Notes under the pieces: generated by a model
What the model saw: the letters and a program-made list of their open reading frames with translations, nothing else
Told to the model about the DNA's origin: nothing
The model's database searches: none
In this document: positions 8,200 through 17,240 of the stretch, piece after piece
Numbering within the stretch: the stretch's first letter is position 1
How the letters are laid out: every line of letters starts with the position of its first letter
Source: Cognatishimia sp. F0-27
GTDB taxonomy: Bacteria > Pseudomonadota > Alphaproteobacteria > Rhodobacterales > Rhodobacteraceae
Direction: 5' to 3'
Length of the DNA: 64,000 bases
Assembly (NCBI RefSeq): GCF_020667845.1
Contig: NZ_JAFMPQ010000004.1
Coordinates: 105,832-169,831 of the forward strand
Made by a program: the position numbers and the translations under genes

Positions 8200-9472
8200 G
8201 CTCTACGGCGGCTCCGCGCTGGCCATCACCATCATGCTGGTCGGAGCAGCGAATTTCGCTGACCGCAACATCACCGATATGCCGGAACGCGCGGCGAAGC
8301 TGACGGCCTTGCCCGCGCCGATCCCGCAACCCGAGGCGCCCGTCGTCGTTGCCGAGGCTCCGGCCGCGGCCGAAGTGGCCGCCCCCGCCGCCGATGCGGG
8401 GTCGGGTCTTCTCGTGGCCGCTGCCGTGGCCGATGAGGCCGCAACGGGGATGCGGTTCGGTTTGGGCCGCGAGGCCATGGCCGAAGAAATCGCAGCCTGG
8501 GACGTGGACGTGCGGCCCGATGGCACAGGCCTGCCAGAAGGGTCTGGCAATGCCTGGGACGGCGAGGCGCTGTTCGAGGAGAATTGCGCGGTCTGCCACG
8601 GATCATTCGCGGAAGGTGTCGACAACTGGCCGGCGCTGGCAGGCGGGTTCGGCACGCTGGCGGACAAGGATCCGGTCAAGACGGTGGGCAGCTACTGGCC
8701 CTATGTCTCGACGGTCTGGGACTACGTGCACCGCTCCATGCCGTTTGGCAACGCGCAGTCGCTCAGCGATGACGATGTCTATGCCATCGTGGCCTATATT
8801 CTGTATTCGAACGATCTGATCGAGGATGATTTCGAACTGTCGCGCGACACGATCCTCGATGTGGAAATGCCGAATGCGGAAGGGTTCATCGTCGATGACC
8901 GCGCCGAGACGGAATACACCATCTGGCGCACCGAGCCCTGCATGGAAAACTGCAAGGACAGCGTTGAAATCACCATGCGCGCCACCGTTCTCGACGTGAC
9001 GCCGGAAGAAGACGGCGCGGATGACGCGGCCGGCCATTCCGACGCCATGGCGCCGGCGGCAGAAACCGAGGCAGAAGCCGAGACGGTGGTTGCGGCGGTC
9101 GCAGCAGACACCGACGCACAAGCAGACGCTGTGGTCGAAACCGTCAGCGCGGCGATCGATCCGGCGCTTGTGGCCGAGGGCGAGAAAGTGTTCCGCAAGT
9201 GCAAGGCATGCCACCAGGTGGGAGAAGGCGCCAAGAACCGGTCCGGCCCGCATCTCAACGGTGTTGTCGGGCGCACGATCGGCAGCGTCGATGGCTTCAA
9301 GTATTCCGGTGCCATGGCCGATAAGGGTGGGATCTGGGATGCTGAAACGCTTGCCGCGTTCCTCGCCGACCCGCGCGGCAGCGTCAAAGGCACCAAGATG
9401 GCTTTTGCCGGGCTCAAGAGTGATGCGGATATCGCGGCTGTGACCGCCTATCTGGCGAGCTTTGACGAGTGA
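8183..9472 (+). CDS. soxD: SoxD, diheme cytochrome c subunit of sulfane dehydrogenase
   Basis: This is a 429-residue protein with an N-terminal hydrophobic signal or anchor segment (residues 8-27) and two heme motifs, CAVCH (135-139) and CKACH (340-344). Between them lies an Ala/Glu-rich linker (about residues 275-320) that separates two cytochrome modules. The second module resembles class I cytochrome c2 (KCKACHQVGEGAKNRSGP). SoxD accepts electrons from SoxC. The start overlaps soxC by 17 bases, and soxE begins 5 bases after the stop. The SoxD family typically has this two-module layout. Confidence 0.94.
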   Translation: MSKSLKLYGGSALAITIMLVGAANFADRNITDMPERAAKLTALPAPIPQPEAPVVVAEAPAAAEVAAPAADAGSGLLVAAAVADEAATGMRFGLGREAMAEEIAAWDVDVRPDGTGLPEGSGNAWDGEALFEENCAVCHGSFAEGVDNWPALAGGFGTLADKDPVKTVGSYWPYVSTVWDYVHRSMPFGNAQSLSDDDVYAIVAYILYSNDLIEDDFELSRDTILDVEMPNAEGFIVDDRAETEYTIWRTEPCMENCKDSVEITMRATVLDVTPEEDGADDAAGHSDAMAPAAETEAEAETVVAAVAADTDAQADAVVETVSAAIDPALVAEGEKVFRKCKACHQVGEGAKNRSGPHLNGVVGRTIGSVDGFKYSGAMADKGGIWDAETLAAFLADPRGSVKGTKMAFAGLKSDADIAAVTAYLASFDE

Positions 9473-9476
9473 TGCC

Positions 9477-10205
9477 ATGAGGCGGATCGGAACCAGCACG
9501 CTCGGGATGATCGGAGCGCTCGGGATGTTGGTCATCGGCGGGGCTGCCTTCGCCGATGAGACCGCCGAGGCGATTGGTGATGCGGAGCGCGGCGCGGAGA
9601 TCTACCGCAAATGCTCCGGTTGCCATCAGGTCGGACCGGGCGCCAGCAATCGTGCGGGTCCGCATCTCAACGGGGTTTTCGACCGTCGTGCCGGAAGCAT
9701 CGCCGATTTCGATTATTCCCGCGGCATGGAGCGGGCGTTTGCCGATGGCCTGGTCTGGGATCTGGAGACGCTCGACGCCTATCTCGAGAACCCCCGGGCC
9801 CTTGTTTCGGGGACGCGCATGTCGTTCCGGGGGCTGCGCGAGCCACAGGACCGTCGGGATGTGCTCGCCTATCTTCGGAGCTATTCGGACAATCCCGCCA
9901 ACCTGCCGGAAGCGGCGCCGACCGCGATTGCGCGGGAGGTTGAGCTGCCTGCGGAAATTCTCGCTCTCGAAGGTGACGTTGCCTATGGGGAATACCTCGC
10001 GTCGGAATGCCTCACCTGTCACCAAAGAGATGGCGGCGACGATGGCATTCCCTCGATCACCAACTGGTATGAGGAAGATTTTGTCGTGGCGATGCACGCC
10101 TATAAGCGCAAGATCCGGCCCCATCCGGTGATGCAGATGATGGCGGGGCGGTTAAACGCGGAAGAAATTGCCGCTCTGGCGGCATTCTTTGCAAAAATCG
10201 AGTAA
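9477..10205 (+). CDS. soxE: SoxE, diheme c-type cytochrome (partner of SoxF)
   Basis: This is a 242-residue periplasmic diheme cytochrome c. The signal peptide ends near residue 27 (AAFA). The first heme motif, CSGCH, lies in a cytochrome c2-like domain closely resembling the C-terminal module of SoxD (KCSGCHQVGPGASNRAGP). The second, CLTCH, lies in a different C-terminal domain. In Paracoccus, SoxE and SoxF form a flavocytochrome c. I take ATG at 9477; the frame is open to 9462, but the extra codons would precede the signal peptide. A terminator follows at once, so soxF is probably transcribed separately. Confidence 0.86.
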   Translation: MRRIGTSTLGMIGALGMLVIGGAAFADETAEAIGDAERGAEIYRKCSGCHQVGPGASNRAGPHLNGVFDRRAGSIADFDYSRGMERAFADGLVWDLETLDAYLENPRALVSGTRMSFRGLREPQDRRDVLAYLRSYSDNPANLPEAAPTAIAREVELPAEILALEGDVAYGEYLASECLTCHQRDGGDDGIPSITNWYEEDFVVAMHAYKRKIRPHPVMQMMAGRLNAEEIAALAAFFAKIE

Positions 10206-10211
10206 GAAACC

Positions 10212-10250
10212 AAAGGGGGCGAATGTTCGTTTCGCCCCCTTTTTTGTTTT
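10212..10250 (+). terminator. Intrinsic terminator after soxE
   Basis: AAAGGGGGCGAA and TTCGCCCCCTTT form a perfect 12-pair stem around a 7-base loop, followed by a T-rich tract (TTTTGTTTT). It starts 7 bases after the soxE stop and should end the soxB-DsrE-soxCDE transcript. Confidence 0.93.
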
Positions 10251-10905
10251 GCGATGGGAGAAGAGAGGCCGTCTTGGTCATCCTTGAGCGGGTGTTTGGG
10301 GTCGTGTCTCGACGAAAGTGGCGCCTGCCAGTAGGGCGAAAGCGCGCGGCCCCTGCCATGGGTCTCCCGAAGTATCGCCGATAAGGGGCTGCGCCATGGC
10401 ATGCTCGGGATCGCGCGGCGCGCAACCTTCCAGACCGCACTATGTGACTGGGGGCCAACGCCCTTGGGCTTGAGGGCCAAGGCGCGGCAGATCGGCCGTC
10501 TGGGCCCGGGCCGAGCGAAGGAATTTTCGCCTGATGCGTGACATGGTTTTGAGGGTGATTGGAACAAACAGAGATTCGACGGAGCGGGCCGCGCGAGGCG
10601 GGGAGGGCGGGACAGGCCTGAGGTGACAAGGACAGCGGGGCAAAACCGTCCGTGTAGTGCGCCCAAACGCGGCCTGCGCGCGAGAGATCGGTTTCAGCGC
10701 GACACAAGGCGGTCCCGCGGGGCCGGAGCTTCGGGGTGGTTTCGCCAAAAAGGGTTCCGCATGTCATTTCATCGACGCATACTCGTTTTGCGTGCATTGC
10801 GGGACAGACCGGCAGACCCTTTTCGGATCCCGGCGTGGGCGGGGGCAAACCGCACGGTGCAGGTAGTCGCGTCTTTCGGGGCGCAAGGATTTGAGCGTTT
10901 GACCT
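10251..10905 (+). other. Long gap between soxE and soxF without a convincing gene
   Basis: About 650 bases lie between the soxE terminator and a second terminator-like hairpin before soxF. Long open frames exist on both strands, including one of 263 codons on the minus strand that runs into soxE. Their Arg/Pro/Ser-rich composition and lack of recognisable motifs look like GC-rich shadows. The segment may encode a small transcript or be a long 5' leader of soxF. Confidence 0.5.
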
Positions 10906-10936
10906 GAGACGGTGGCCTGCCGTCTCGGCTTTTCTG
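10906..10936 (+). terminator. Terminator-like hairpin upstream of soxF
   Basis: GAGACGG and CCGTCTC pair perfectly (7 pairs) around TGGCCTG, followed by GGCTTTTC. It lies 42 bases before the soxF start. With no gene directly upstream, it could end a small RNA or act as an attenuator in the soxF leader. The short stem and impure T tract keep confidence moderate. Confidence 0.5.
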
Positions 10937-10977
10937 CTCCGAATTTATTGATGGTCCAATCAGGGAGGATAGTGGAC

Positions 10978-12258
10978 ATGATACACAAGTCACAGACCAG
11001 ACGGAGCTTTCTCGGCACTGGCGCCGCGTTGACCGCAACGGCGCTTTCCGCGCCGATGCTGGGTGCGCAAGCCAAGCCGCGCGCCGTTGTGATCGGAGGC
11101 GGTGCCGGCGGCGCCACCGCTGCACGCTATATTGCAAAGGACAGCCAGGGTGCGGTTGACGTGACCCTGATCGAGCCAAGCCGGTCCTATTACACCTGCT
11201 TCTTCTCCAACCTCTATATCGGCGGGTTCCGCAGCCTCGACAGCCTTGAGCACCGCTACGGCACCCTGGCGTCGGAGTTCGGCGTCAATGTCGTGCATGA
11301 CTGGGCCGTCGGGGTGGATCGCGACGCCAAGACGGTCTCGCTCGCTGGTGGCGGCGCGGTGCAATACGATCGCCTGATCCTGTCGCCGGGCATTGATTTT
11401 GTCGATGGTTCGGTGCCGGGCTGGGATCTCACGACCCAGAACGCCATGCCTCATGCCTACAAGGCCGGCACGCAGACCGCGCTGCTCAAGGCGCAAATCG
11501 AAGCGATGCCGGAGGGCGGCACCTATGTCATGGTGGCCCCGCCCAATCCCTATCGCTGCCCGCCGGGTCCCTACGAGCGGATCTCGATGGTGGCGCATTA
11601 CCTCAAGGCCAATAACCCGACCGCCAAGATCATCATCGCCGACCCCAAGGAAAAATTCTCCAAGCAGGCGCTTTTCGAGGAGGGGTGGCAGAAGCATTAC
11701 GGTGGTATGATCGAACGGATCGGCCCCGATTTCGGCGGCGAGAACACCACCGTCAACGCGGCCGACATGACGGTCGATATCGATGGCGAGGTGATCAAGG
11801 CCGATGTGGTCAACGTCATTCCGGCACAGAAGGCCGGTGCGATTTGTGACGCCGCGGGGCTGACAGAGGGCAACTGGGCACCGGTGGTCGCCCACACGAT
11901 GCAATCCAAACTCGACGAGAATATCCATATCCTCGGGGATGCCTCGTCGCAAGGTGACATGCCAAAATCCGGCTACTCCGCCAACAGCCAGGCCAAGGTT
12001 GCGGCCATGGCGGTGCGCGGGGCCTTAACCGGCAGCCGCGTTTTCCCGGCGAAATTCTCCAACACGTGCTGGTCGCTGATCGACACCGAAGACGGGGTAA
12101 AAGTTGGGGCTTCTTATGAAGCAACCGACGAAAAAATCGCCAAGGTGGATGGGTTTGTGAGCCAGACGGGCGAGGATGCCGCGCTGCGCAAGGCGACCTA
12201 CGAGGAGAGCATCGGTTGGTACGCGGGGATCACCTCGGACATGTTCGGCACAACGTAA
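10978..12258 (+). CDS. soxF: SoxF, FAD subunit of a flavocytochrome c sulfide dehydrogenase
   Basis: This is a 426-residue flavoprotein. A Tat signal (QTRRSFLGTGAALTA) precedes a Rossmann FAD motif GGGAGGATAAR (residues 40-50). YYTCFFSN contains Cys74, the expected covalent FAD attachment site. The redox disulfide pair of the family is present as Cys194 (YRCPPGPYER) and Cys364 (SNTCWSLI). With SoxE it would oxidise sulfide in the periplasm. An upstream in-frame extension to 10912 exists, but ATG 10978 after GGGAGGATAG gives a proper Tat signal. It is probably a separate transcript from soxE and ends at a strong terminator facing a convergent gene. Confidence 0.92.
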   Translation: MIHKSQTRRSFLGTGAALTATALSAPMLGAQAKPRAVVIGGGAGGATAARYIAKDSQGAVDVTLIEPSRSYYTCFFSNLYIGGFRSLDSLEHRYGTLASEFGVNVVHDWAVGVDRDAKTVSLAGGGAVQYDRLILSPGIDFVDGSVPGWDLTTQNAMPHAYKAGTQTALLKAQIEAMPEGGTYVMVAPPNPYRCPPGPYERISMVAHYLKANNPTAKIIIADPKEKFSKQALFEEGWQKHYGGMIERIGPDFGGENTTVNAADMTVDIDGEVIKADVVNVIPAQKAGAICDAAGLTEGNWAPVVAHTMQSKLDENIHILGDASSQGDMPKSGYSANSQAKVAAMAVRGALTGSRVFPAKFSNTCWSLIDTEDGVKVGASYEATDEKIAKVDGFVSQTGEDAALRKATYEESIGWYAGITSDMFGTT

Positions 12259-12301
12259 CCGTCCCGATTGGCTCTTGAGGGCCGGTCTTGGTGAACGCGG
12301 T

Positions 12302-12337
12302 CGGCGCGCAGGGGTGATACCCTGCGCGCCGGTTTTC
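12302..12337. terminator. Terminator between convergent soxF and photolyase-like gene
   Basis: CGGCGCGCAGGG and CCCTGCGCGCCG form a perfect 12-pair stem around GTGATA, followed on the plus strand by GTTTTC. It lies 43 bases after the soxF stop and 24 bases before the end of the convergent gene. It mainly serves soxF. Confidence 0.8.
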
Positions 12338-12360
12338 GTCGCGATGTGTGGGCAAGCGGC

Positions 12361-13566
12361 TCAGGCCGCGCGCAGCCCTTGGAGCGCGCCGATAATCTGC
12401 GGGATCTTTTCGCGAAACTTGAAAAAGCCGGCCGTTGCATGGGGCCATGCCACTTGGTCGAGCGTGCGCATCGGTTGCAGCACGGGGATCCCCGCCATCT
12501 CTGACAGGACTTCCGAAACCGCCCCAACGGGCGCGCGCGCCGTGACGATCTGTTCGGCGCCGAGATCCCGCGCCCACGCGGCTATCGCTGCGCCGTCGGA
12601 GAGACCGGTGGCCACGGGACCAAGACGGTCCTTCCATCGCTCTGCGGCTTCCCGGGTTGCCGCTTCACGGAATGCCAAGACCTGTGGCGCCATGGTCAGC
12701 GGGGTGAGCCGTTCCGAAGGGGTCACCAGAGCCGTGCCCAGCGGGGTGATCGACTTGTCCAGAATCCATCCCGGCGAGAGGTCGTCTTCATGCAGCACGA
12801 AGGCCGTCGGTTTGGAGGGGTCGACGCTGTCGGACTGCGGTGCTGCCATCCGCGGCGGAAGGTCCGGTCCCTGAACTGGCGGCGCGTCGGGGGCGAGGCT
12901 GGTTTCCGGCAGGGAAAAGCGGCCTTCGGTGAATTTCTCGATATTGGAGGGACGGGCGAGATAGGTCTTGCCGCGCGTTTGCAGCCCCGCAACCCACCGC
13001 CACCCCAGCGTGTTGGACGCCGGATCGCCGTCGAGCAGGTGGCGCAGGAAGAAATCGGCGCCCAGCTCCCATGGCAGCCGAAGCGTGAAAACCCAGATGG
13101 AGGCAAACCACATCCGCGCATGGTTGTGCAGATAGCCCGTATCCACCAGCTCCTGCGCCCAATGGTCGAAGGGCTCGATCCCGGTTTGCCCGGTGCATGC
13201 GGCTTCCCAATTGCGGCGCAAGCCGGACTGGGTTTGCACCGCGTCAAGCGCGCGCCGCAGATCGGACTGGTAGCGGGTCCAGACCTGCGGGCGCATCTCC
13301 AGCCATCCTTTCCAGTAGGTCCGCCAGAGCACTTCCTGAATGAATTTTTCGGCTCCGTTGCGCGTGTGTCGGCCCAGAACGGCGTCGATCACTTCCGCTT
13401 CCGTCACGATGCGGTGGCGCAGATACGGCGACAGTGTCGAGACAAATTCATGGCCGCCGGGGCCACGGTCGTAATTGCGCTTCGAGGCATAGGTTTTGCC
13501 CGCCTTCGGGACGAACCGCGCCAGACGCGCCAAGCCGTCCGCGCGGGTGGGAGAAAAATCGCTCAC
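12361..13566 (-). CDS. Photolyase/cryptochrome-like FAD-binding protein with N-terminal FAD domain
   Basis: This is a 401-residue protein whose first 230 residues match the FAD-binding half of DNA photolyases and cryptochromes: STLSPYLRHR, FIQEVLWRTYWKGW, TGYLHNHARMWFAS and DPASNTLGWRWVAG. Ordinary photolyases have an N-terminal antenna domain before this. Here none precedes it, and an extra segment of about 150 residues follows, ending AWPHATAGFFKFREKIP. Binding of FAD is well supported. Photorepair versus light signalling cannot be decided from sequence. I chose GTG at 13566 because AAAGGAAG lies at proper spacing. An ATG at 13620 is an alternative. The gene is convergent with soxF and divergent from clpP. 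Confidence 0.82.
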   Translation of the reverse strand: MSDFSPTRADGLARLARFVPKAGKTYASKRNYDRGPGGHEFVSTLSPYLRHRIVTEAEVIDAVLGRHTRNGAEKFIQEVLWRTYWKGWLEMRPQVWTRYQSDLRRALDAVQTQSGLRRNWEAACTGQTGIEPFDHWAQELVDTGYLHNHARMWFASIWVFTLRLPWELGADFFLRHLLDGDPASNTLGWRWVAGLQTRGKTYLARPSNIEKFTEGRFSLPETSLAPDAPPVQGPDLPPRMAAPQSDSVDPSKPTAFVLHEDDLSPGWILDKSITPLGTALVTPSERLTPLTMAPQVLAFREAATREAAERWKDRLGPVATGLSDGAAIAAWARDLGAEQIVTARAPVGAVSEVLSEMAGIPVLQPMRTLDQVAWPHATAGFFKFREKIPQIIGALQGLRAA

Positions 13567-13800
13567 GACGCCGCTTCCTTTCGATCTGGCGCCTTGAGCT
13601 AGAGTGCGGGACGCCGGCATCAAGCCGCGACGTCCCGGAACATGCGCCGAAGACAAACCCATGCCCTGATCGAGCAATCGTGACGGCACGCATATTGCCT
13701 GAAAACCCCTCCGCCCCTTGCAGCCCCCTTGGGGCAATACTAAGACTCTCTCAATCTTCCAGCGTTATGCACAATCCCAAACATCGACAGGCAGGCCAGC

Positions 13801-14436
13801 ATGAAAGACCCGATCGAGACATACATGAACCTCGTCCCCATGGTGGTCGAGCAAACGAGTCGTGGCGAGCGCGCGTATGACATCTTCTCGCGCCTGCTCA
13901 AGGAGCGGATCATTTTCCTGAATGGCCCGGTGCATGATGGCATGTCGTCGCTTGTGGTGGCGCAGCTTCTGCACCTCGAAGCGGAGAACCCGTCCAAGGA
14001 AATCTCCATGTACATCAACAGCCCCGGCGGCGTCGTGACCTCCGGTCTGTCGATCTACGACACGATGCAATACATCAAGCCCAAGGTTTCGACCCTTGTG
14101 ATCGGCCAGGCGGCGTCGATGGGGTCGCTGCTCCTCACGGCGGGCGCGCCGGGCATGCGCTTCTCGCTCCCCAACAGCCGGATCATGGTGCATCAGCCCT
14201 CCGGCGGCTATCAGGGGCAGGCGACAGACATCATGATTCATGCCGAAGAAACCCTCAAGCTGAAGAAGCGTCTGAACGAGATCTATGTCCATCACACCGG
14301 CCAGTCCTACGAGACGGTCGAGTCCGCGCTTGAACGCGACAACTTCATGGATCCCGAGCAGGCCCGGGATTGGGGCCTGATTGACGAAATCGTGACGAAC
14401 CGTGTGCCGGACGGCGAAGAGGGCAGCGATACCTGA
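13801..14436 (+). CDS. clpP: ClpP, ATP-dependent protease proteolytic subunit
   Basis: This is a 211-residue serine peptidase of family S14. The catalytic serine lies in GQAASMGS (Ser106), the histidine in RIMVHQP (His131), and the aspartate near residue 180 ([14 protein letters not shown]). The N-terminus is short, suggesting a normal propeptide. It forms the tetradecameric chamber that works with ClpX, encoded next. The 211-base gap before clpX has no obvious terminator but is long enough for a second promoter. Confidence 0.97.
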   Translation: MKDPIETYMNLVPMVVEQTSRGERAYDIFSRLLKERIIFLNGPVHDGMSSLVVAQLLHLEAENPSKEISMYINSPGGVVTSGLSIYDTMQYIKPKVSTLVIGQAASMGSLLLTAGAPGMRFSLPNSRIMVHQPSGGYQGQATDIMIHAEETLKLKKRLNEIYVHHTGQSYETVESALERDNFMDPEQARDWGLIDEIVTNRVPDGEEGSDT

Positions 14437-14647
14437 CGCGCGATTGCGACTTGGACAGGCAAGTGATCCCTGTCGGGTGGGGTGCGGGCGATTTTCGCAT
14501 TGTCGCGCCCCAGAGCCTGTCCTAAGCTGACCCGAACTTGGGTGGGCCAGAAGAGAAGATGGCCCGCGGCGGGTTGTTGCCCGCCGCGCCCGACCGAGCA
14601 TAACCGGCTGACGACGAGGCCCTGCAGCGGGCCGAGAAAGGTGCGAA

Positions 14648-15913
14648 ATGGCTAATAATTCCGGCGGCGACAGCAAGAATACGCTCTATTGCAGCTTCTG
14701 TGGCAAGAGCCAGCATGAGGTGCGTAAGCTGATTGCGGGTCCGACGGTGTTCATCTGCGACGAATGCGTCGAACTGTGTATGGACATTATCCGCGAGGAG
14801 ACCAAGGGCGCCGGGCTCAAGTCTTCGGAGGGGGTTCCCACCCCGCGCGAGATCTGCGACGTGCTCGACGATTACGTGATTGGGCAGGCTACGGCAAAAC
14901 GGGTTTTGTCGGTGGCGGTGCACAACCATTACAAGCGTCTCAACCACGCGCAGAAATCCGGCGATATCGAACTGGCAAAGTCGAATATCCTGCTGATCGG
15001 TCCGACAGGCTGCGGCAAGACCCTGCTGGCCCAGACATTGGCGCGTATCCTCGATGTGCCGTTCACGATGGCGGATGCAACCACGCTGACCGAAGCGGGT
15101 TACGTGGGCGAGGATGTGGAGAACATCATTCTCAAGCTGTTGCAGTCGAGCGAATACAATGTCGAACGGGCGCAGCGCGGCATCGTCTACATCGACGAGG
15201 TCGACAAGATCACCCGCAAGTCCGAAAACCCGTCGATCACGCGCGACGTGTCGGGTGAGGGCGTGCAGCAGGCTCTGCTCAAGTTGATGGAGGGCACGGT
15301 TGCTTCCGTGCCACCGCAGGGCGGGCGCAAGCATCCGCAGCAGGAATTCCTTCAGGTGGATACCACCAACATCCTGTTTATCTGCGGCGGAGCGTTTGCA
15401 GGGCTCGACAAGATCATTGCGCAGCGTGGCAAAGGCTCCGCGATGGGCTTTGGTGCCGATGTGCGGGACAATGACGAGCGCGGTGTGGGCGAGGTCTTCA
15501 AGGATCTCGAGCCGGAAGATCTGTTGAAATTCGGTCTGATCCCGGAATTCGTCGGTCGTCTGCCGGTTGTGGCAACGCTCGAGGATCTGGACGAAGATGC
15601 GCTCATCACCATTCTCACGCAGCCCAAGAACGCGCTGGTCAAGCAATATCAGCGCCTGTTCGAGATGGAAGAGACAGAGCTGAACTTCACCGAGGATGCG
15701 CTGTCTGCGATCGCCAAGAAGGCCATCGAGCGCAAGACCGGGGCCCGCGGCCTGCGGTCGATCCTTGAAGGCATCCTGCTCGACACCATGTTCGAACTTC
15801 CCGGCATGGACGAAGTCTCCGAGATTGTCGTGAACGAAGAAGCGGTGACGTCTGATGCGAAACCGCTCATGATCTATGCGGACCAGAAGAAAGAGCCCGC
15901 GTCCGCAAGCTGA
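14648..15913 (+). CDS. clpX: ClpX, AAA+ unfoldase subunit of ClpXP
   Basis: This is a 421-residue protein. The N-terminal zinc-binding domain has CSFC and CDEC pairs (residues 15-46). The AAA+ domain has Walker A GPTGCGKT (residues 118-125), Walker [11 protein letters not shown], and a sensor-containing C-terminal domain ([12 protein letters not shown]). ClpX recognises and unfolds substrates for ClpP. The length is normal for the family. The start is preceded by GAGAAAGG. A strong terminator follows the stop. Confidence 0.97.
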   Translation: MANNSGGDSKNTLYCSFCGKSQHEVRKLIAGPTVFICDECVELCMDIIREETKGAGLKSSEGVPTPREICDVLDDYVIGQATAKRVLSVAVHNHYKRLNHAQKSGDIELAKSNILLIGPTGCGKTLLAQTLARILDVPFTMADATTLTEAGYVGEDVENIILKLLQSSEYNVERAQRGIVYIDEVDKITRKSENPSITRDVSGEGVQQALLKLMEGTVASVPPQGGRKHPQQEFLQVDTTNILFICGGAFAGLDKIIAQRGKGSAMGFGADVRDNDERGVGEVFKDLEPEDLLKFGLIPEFVGRLPVVATLEDLDEDALITILTQPKNALVKQYQRLFEMEETELNFTEDALSAIAKKAIERKTGARGLRSILEGILLDTMFELPGMDEVSEIVVNEEAVTSDAKPLMIYADQKKEPASAS

Positions 15914-15944
15914 CCTGCGCGCATGAATGCCGGGTAAACGAGAC

Positions 15945-15974
15945 AAAAGGCAGGGGGCGCCCCTGCCTTTTTTT
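15945..15974 (+). terminator. Intrinsic terminator after clpX
   Basis: AAAAGGCAGGGG and CCCCTGCCTTTT form a 12-pair stem with a 3-base loop, continuing into TTTTTTT. It lies 32 bases after the clpX stop. Confidence 0.93.
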
Positions 15975-16410
15975 GTGTGCGACCTGGAGTGACCCGGTCG
16001 CGCCCGTGTTCCGGAATGCGCAAATCCCCTCATGCCATGCGGACAGGGGGGAGCATGATTTCGCAGGTGGTCACGGTGCCTTGGGGGATCAAAGACCAGC
16101 GAGTGGCGTCCTGCCCTTTGGGCGTGGCGCCCGAGACAGGCACGGCACCCATTTCAAAGCCATCAACCATCCCAAGCGCCAGAAACGCTTTCATATGCGG
16201 GCTTATCCATCGCCGACCCGGTCTTCTGCCTCCCGCAAATTGGCGCCCCGCCGCAACCGGTTTTCAGCCTGCCATCCCTTGAGAGTGCCAGGGAAATTCG
16301 TGCGCTTCGCGTCGCCAAATATCAGCGCGGCGGTATTCCGCGACAGGCCGTCACTGGACGTTGGCTGGGCGATGGCCTATCACGCGGGTGAGTTTAGATC
16401 GGAGAGAGCC
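15975..16410. other. Gap between clpX and the NDUFA12 gene, holding only a small ORF candidate
   Basis: These 436 bases carry no recognised gene. Plus-strand frames running into the NDUFA12 gene have no plausible start or family motif before 16411. The only candidate is a 54-codon minus-strand ORF at 16030-16194. The rightward promoter of the NDUFA12 operon should lie in the last 150 bases. Confidence 0.5.
16030..16194 (-). CDS. Possible small protein of 54 residues
   Basis: A 54-codon ORF starts with ATG at 16194 and encodes a peptide beginning [20 protein letters not shown] and ending in LPPVRMA. Its composition (Gly, Val, Ala, balanced charges) is more protein-like than the shadow frames around it. 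I see no strong ribosome site, no domain and no operon partner, so it may be the relic of a longer gene or not coding at all. Confidence 0.25.
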   Translation of the reverse strand: MKAFLALGMVDGFEMGAVPVSGATPKGQDATRWSLIPQGTVTTCEIMLPPVRMA

Positions 16411-16794
16411 ATGGCTATCCTGGATACCCTTCTGCGTGCCGTGACCTGGTGGAACGGGCAGACCCTGAATACCCAGTGGTACACGGCCCGTCATGGCCAG
16501 AAAGTTGGCGAAGACGAGCAGGGCAATGTCTTTTACCAGACATCGGATGGCGAACGCCGCTGGGTCATTTACAATGGCGAGGCTGAGCCGAGTCGCGTCA
16601 GTCCCGCGTGGCATGGCTGGCTGCATCACACCTATCAGGATCCGCCGACGGAACGTCCCTTGCCACGCAAGGAGTGGGAAAAGCCGCATCTCGAGAACCT
16701 GACCGGCACGGCCCAGGCCTACGCCCCGGCCGGGTCGCTGCGTCGCGCCGAACCGATCGAGCGCAAAGACTACGAGGCATGGAGCCCGGAATGA
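16411..16794 (+). CDS. NDUFA12-family accessory subunit of NADH:ubiquinone oxidoreductase
   Basis: This is a 127-residue protein of the NDUFA12/B17.2 family. Typical features are [18 protein letters not shown] near the start, [17 protein letters not shown] in the middle (the family core with RWV.Y.G), and [12 protein letters not shown]. It is an accessory subunit of complex I in alphaproteobacteria and mitochondria. The start at 16411 follows GGAGAGAG. The stop overlaps the mlaD start (ATGA), and in Rhodobacterales this gene is commonly followed by mlaD, DUF2155 and aat, as here. Confidence 0.93.
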   Translation: MAILDTLLRAVTWWNGQTLNTQWYTARHGQKVGEDEQGNVFYQTSDGERRWVIYNGEAEPSRVSPAWHGWLHHTYQDPPTERPLPRKEWEKPHLENLTGTAQAYAPAGSLRRAEPIERKDYEAWSPE

Positions 16795-17240
16795 GCCATT
16801 CCAAGGCGGAGGTCTTGGTCGGCGGTGCTGTTCTCGCTGCGGCGCTGGCTTTTGGTGTCTACACGGTTCAGACCACGGGCTTCGCGCTTGGCGCGGATGG
16901 CTATGAATTGACGGCCTCTTTCCGGTCCGCTGAAGGGGTGAGCGTCGGAACCGATGTGCGCCTTGCCGGGGTCAAGGTGGGTACCGTCACAGGGCTCGAC
17001 CTGAACACCGAGACCTTTCGCGCCGATGCCACGGTGACCATCCGCGACGGCATCCAGATCCCCGATGACAGCGCCATCGTTGTCGCGTCTGAAGGTCTTC
17101 TGGGCGGCAATTTCATTGAAATCAGCCCGGGCGGCTCGCTGTTCTATTATGCGGAAGGCGACGAAGTCCTCGACACTCAGGGGGCGGTGAGCCTGATCTC
17201 TCTCTTGATGAAGTTCGTGGCCGGGGATGACGAGGGATGA
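16791..17240 (+). CDS. mlaD: MlaD, substrate-binding protein of phospholipid (Mla) transport
   Basis: This is a 149-residue MCE-domain protein. An N-terminal membrane anchor (residues 7-25) precedes a single MCE domain with [29 protein letters not shown], shown here only as the family pattern of a leading beta segment, and [13 protein letters not shown] near the end. MlaD forms the periplasmic hexamer that receives lipids for the inner-membrane Mla ABC transporter. The other mla genes are not in the window. It overlaps NDUFA12 upstream and DUF2155 downstream by four bases each, which indicates translational coupling. Confidence 0.9.
   Translation: MSHSKAEVLVGGAVLAAALAFGVYTVQTTGFALGADGYELTASFRSAEGVSVGTDVRLAGVKVGTVTGLDLNTETFRADATVTIRDGIQIPDDSAIVVASEGLLGGNFIEISPGGSLFYYAEGDEVLDTQGAVSLISLLMKFVAGDDEG

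Noticed and set aside
10057..10848. 263-codon minus-strand frame across the soxE end and the soxE-soxF gap
   Set aside because: It runs antisense through the 3' end of soxE and the terminator, is rich in Pro, Arg and Ser, and shows no recognisable domain.
14522..16033. 503-codon frame antisense to clpX
   Set aside because: It mirrors clpX exactly and has shadow composition; clpX is certain.
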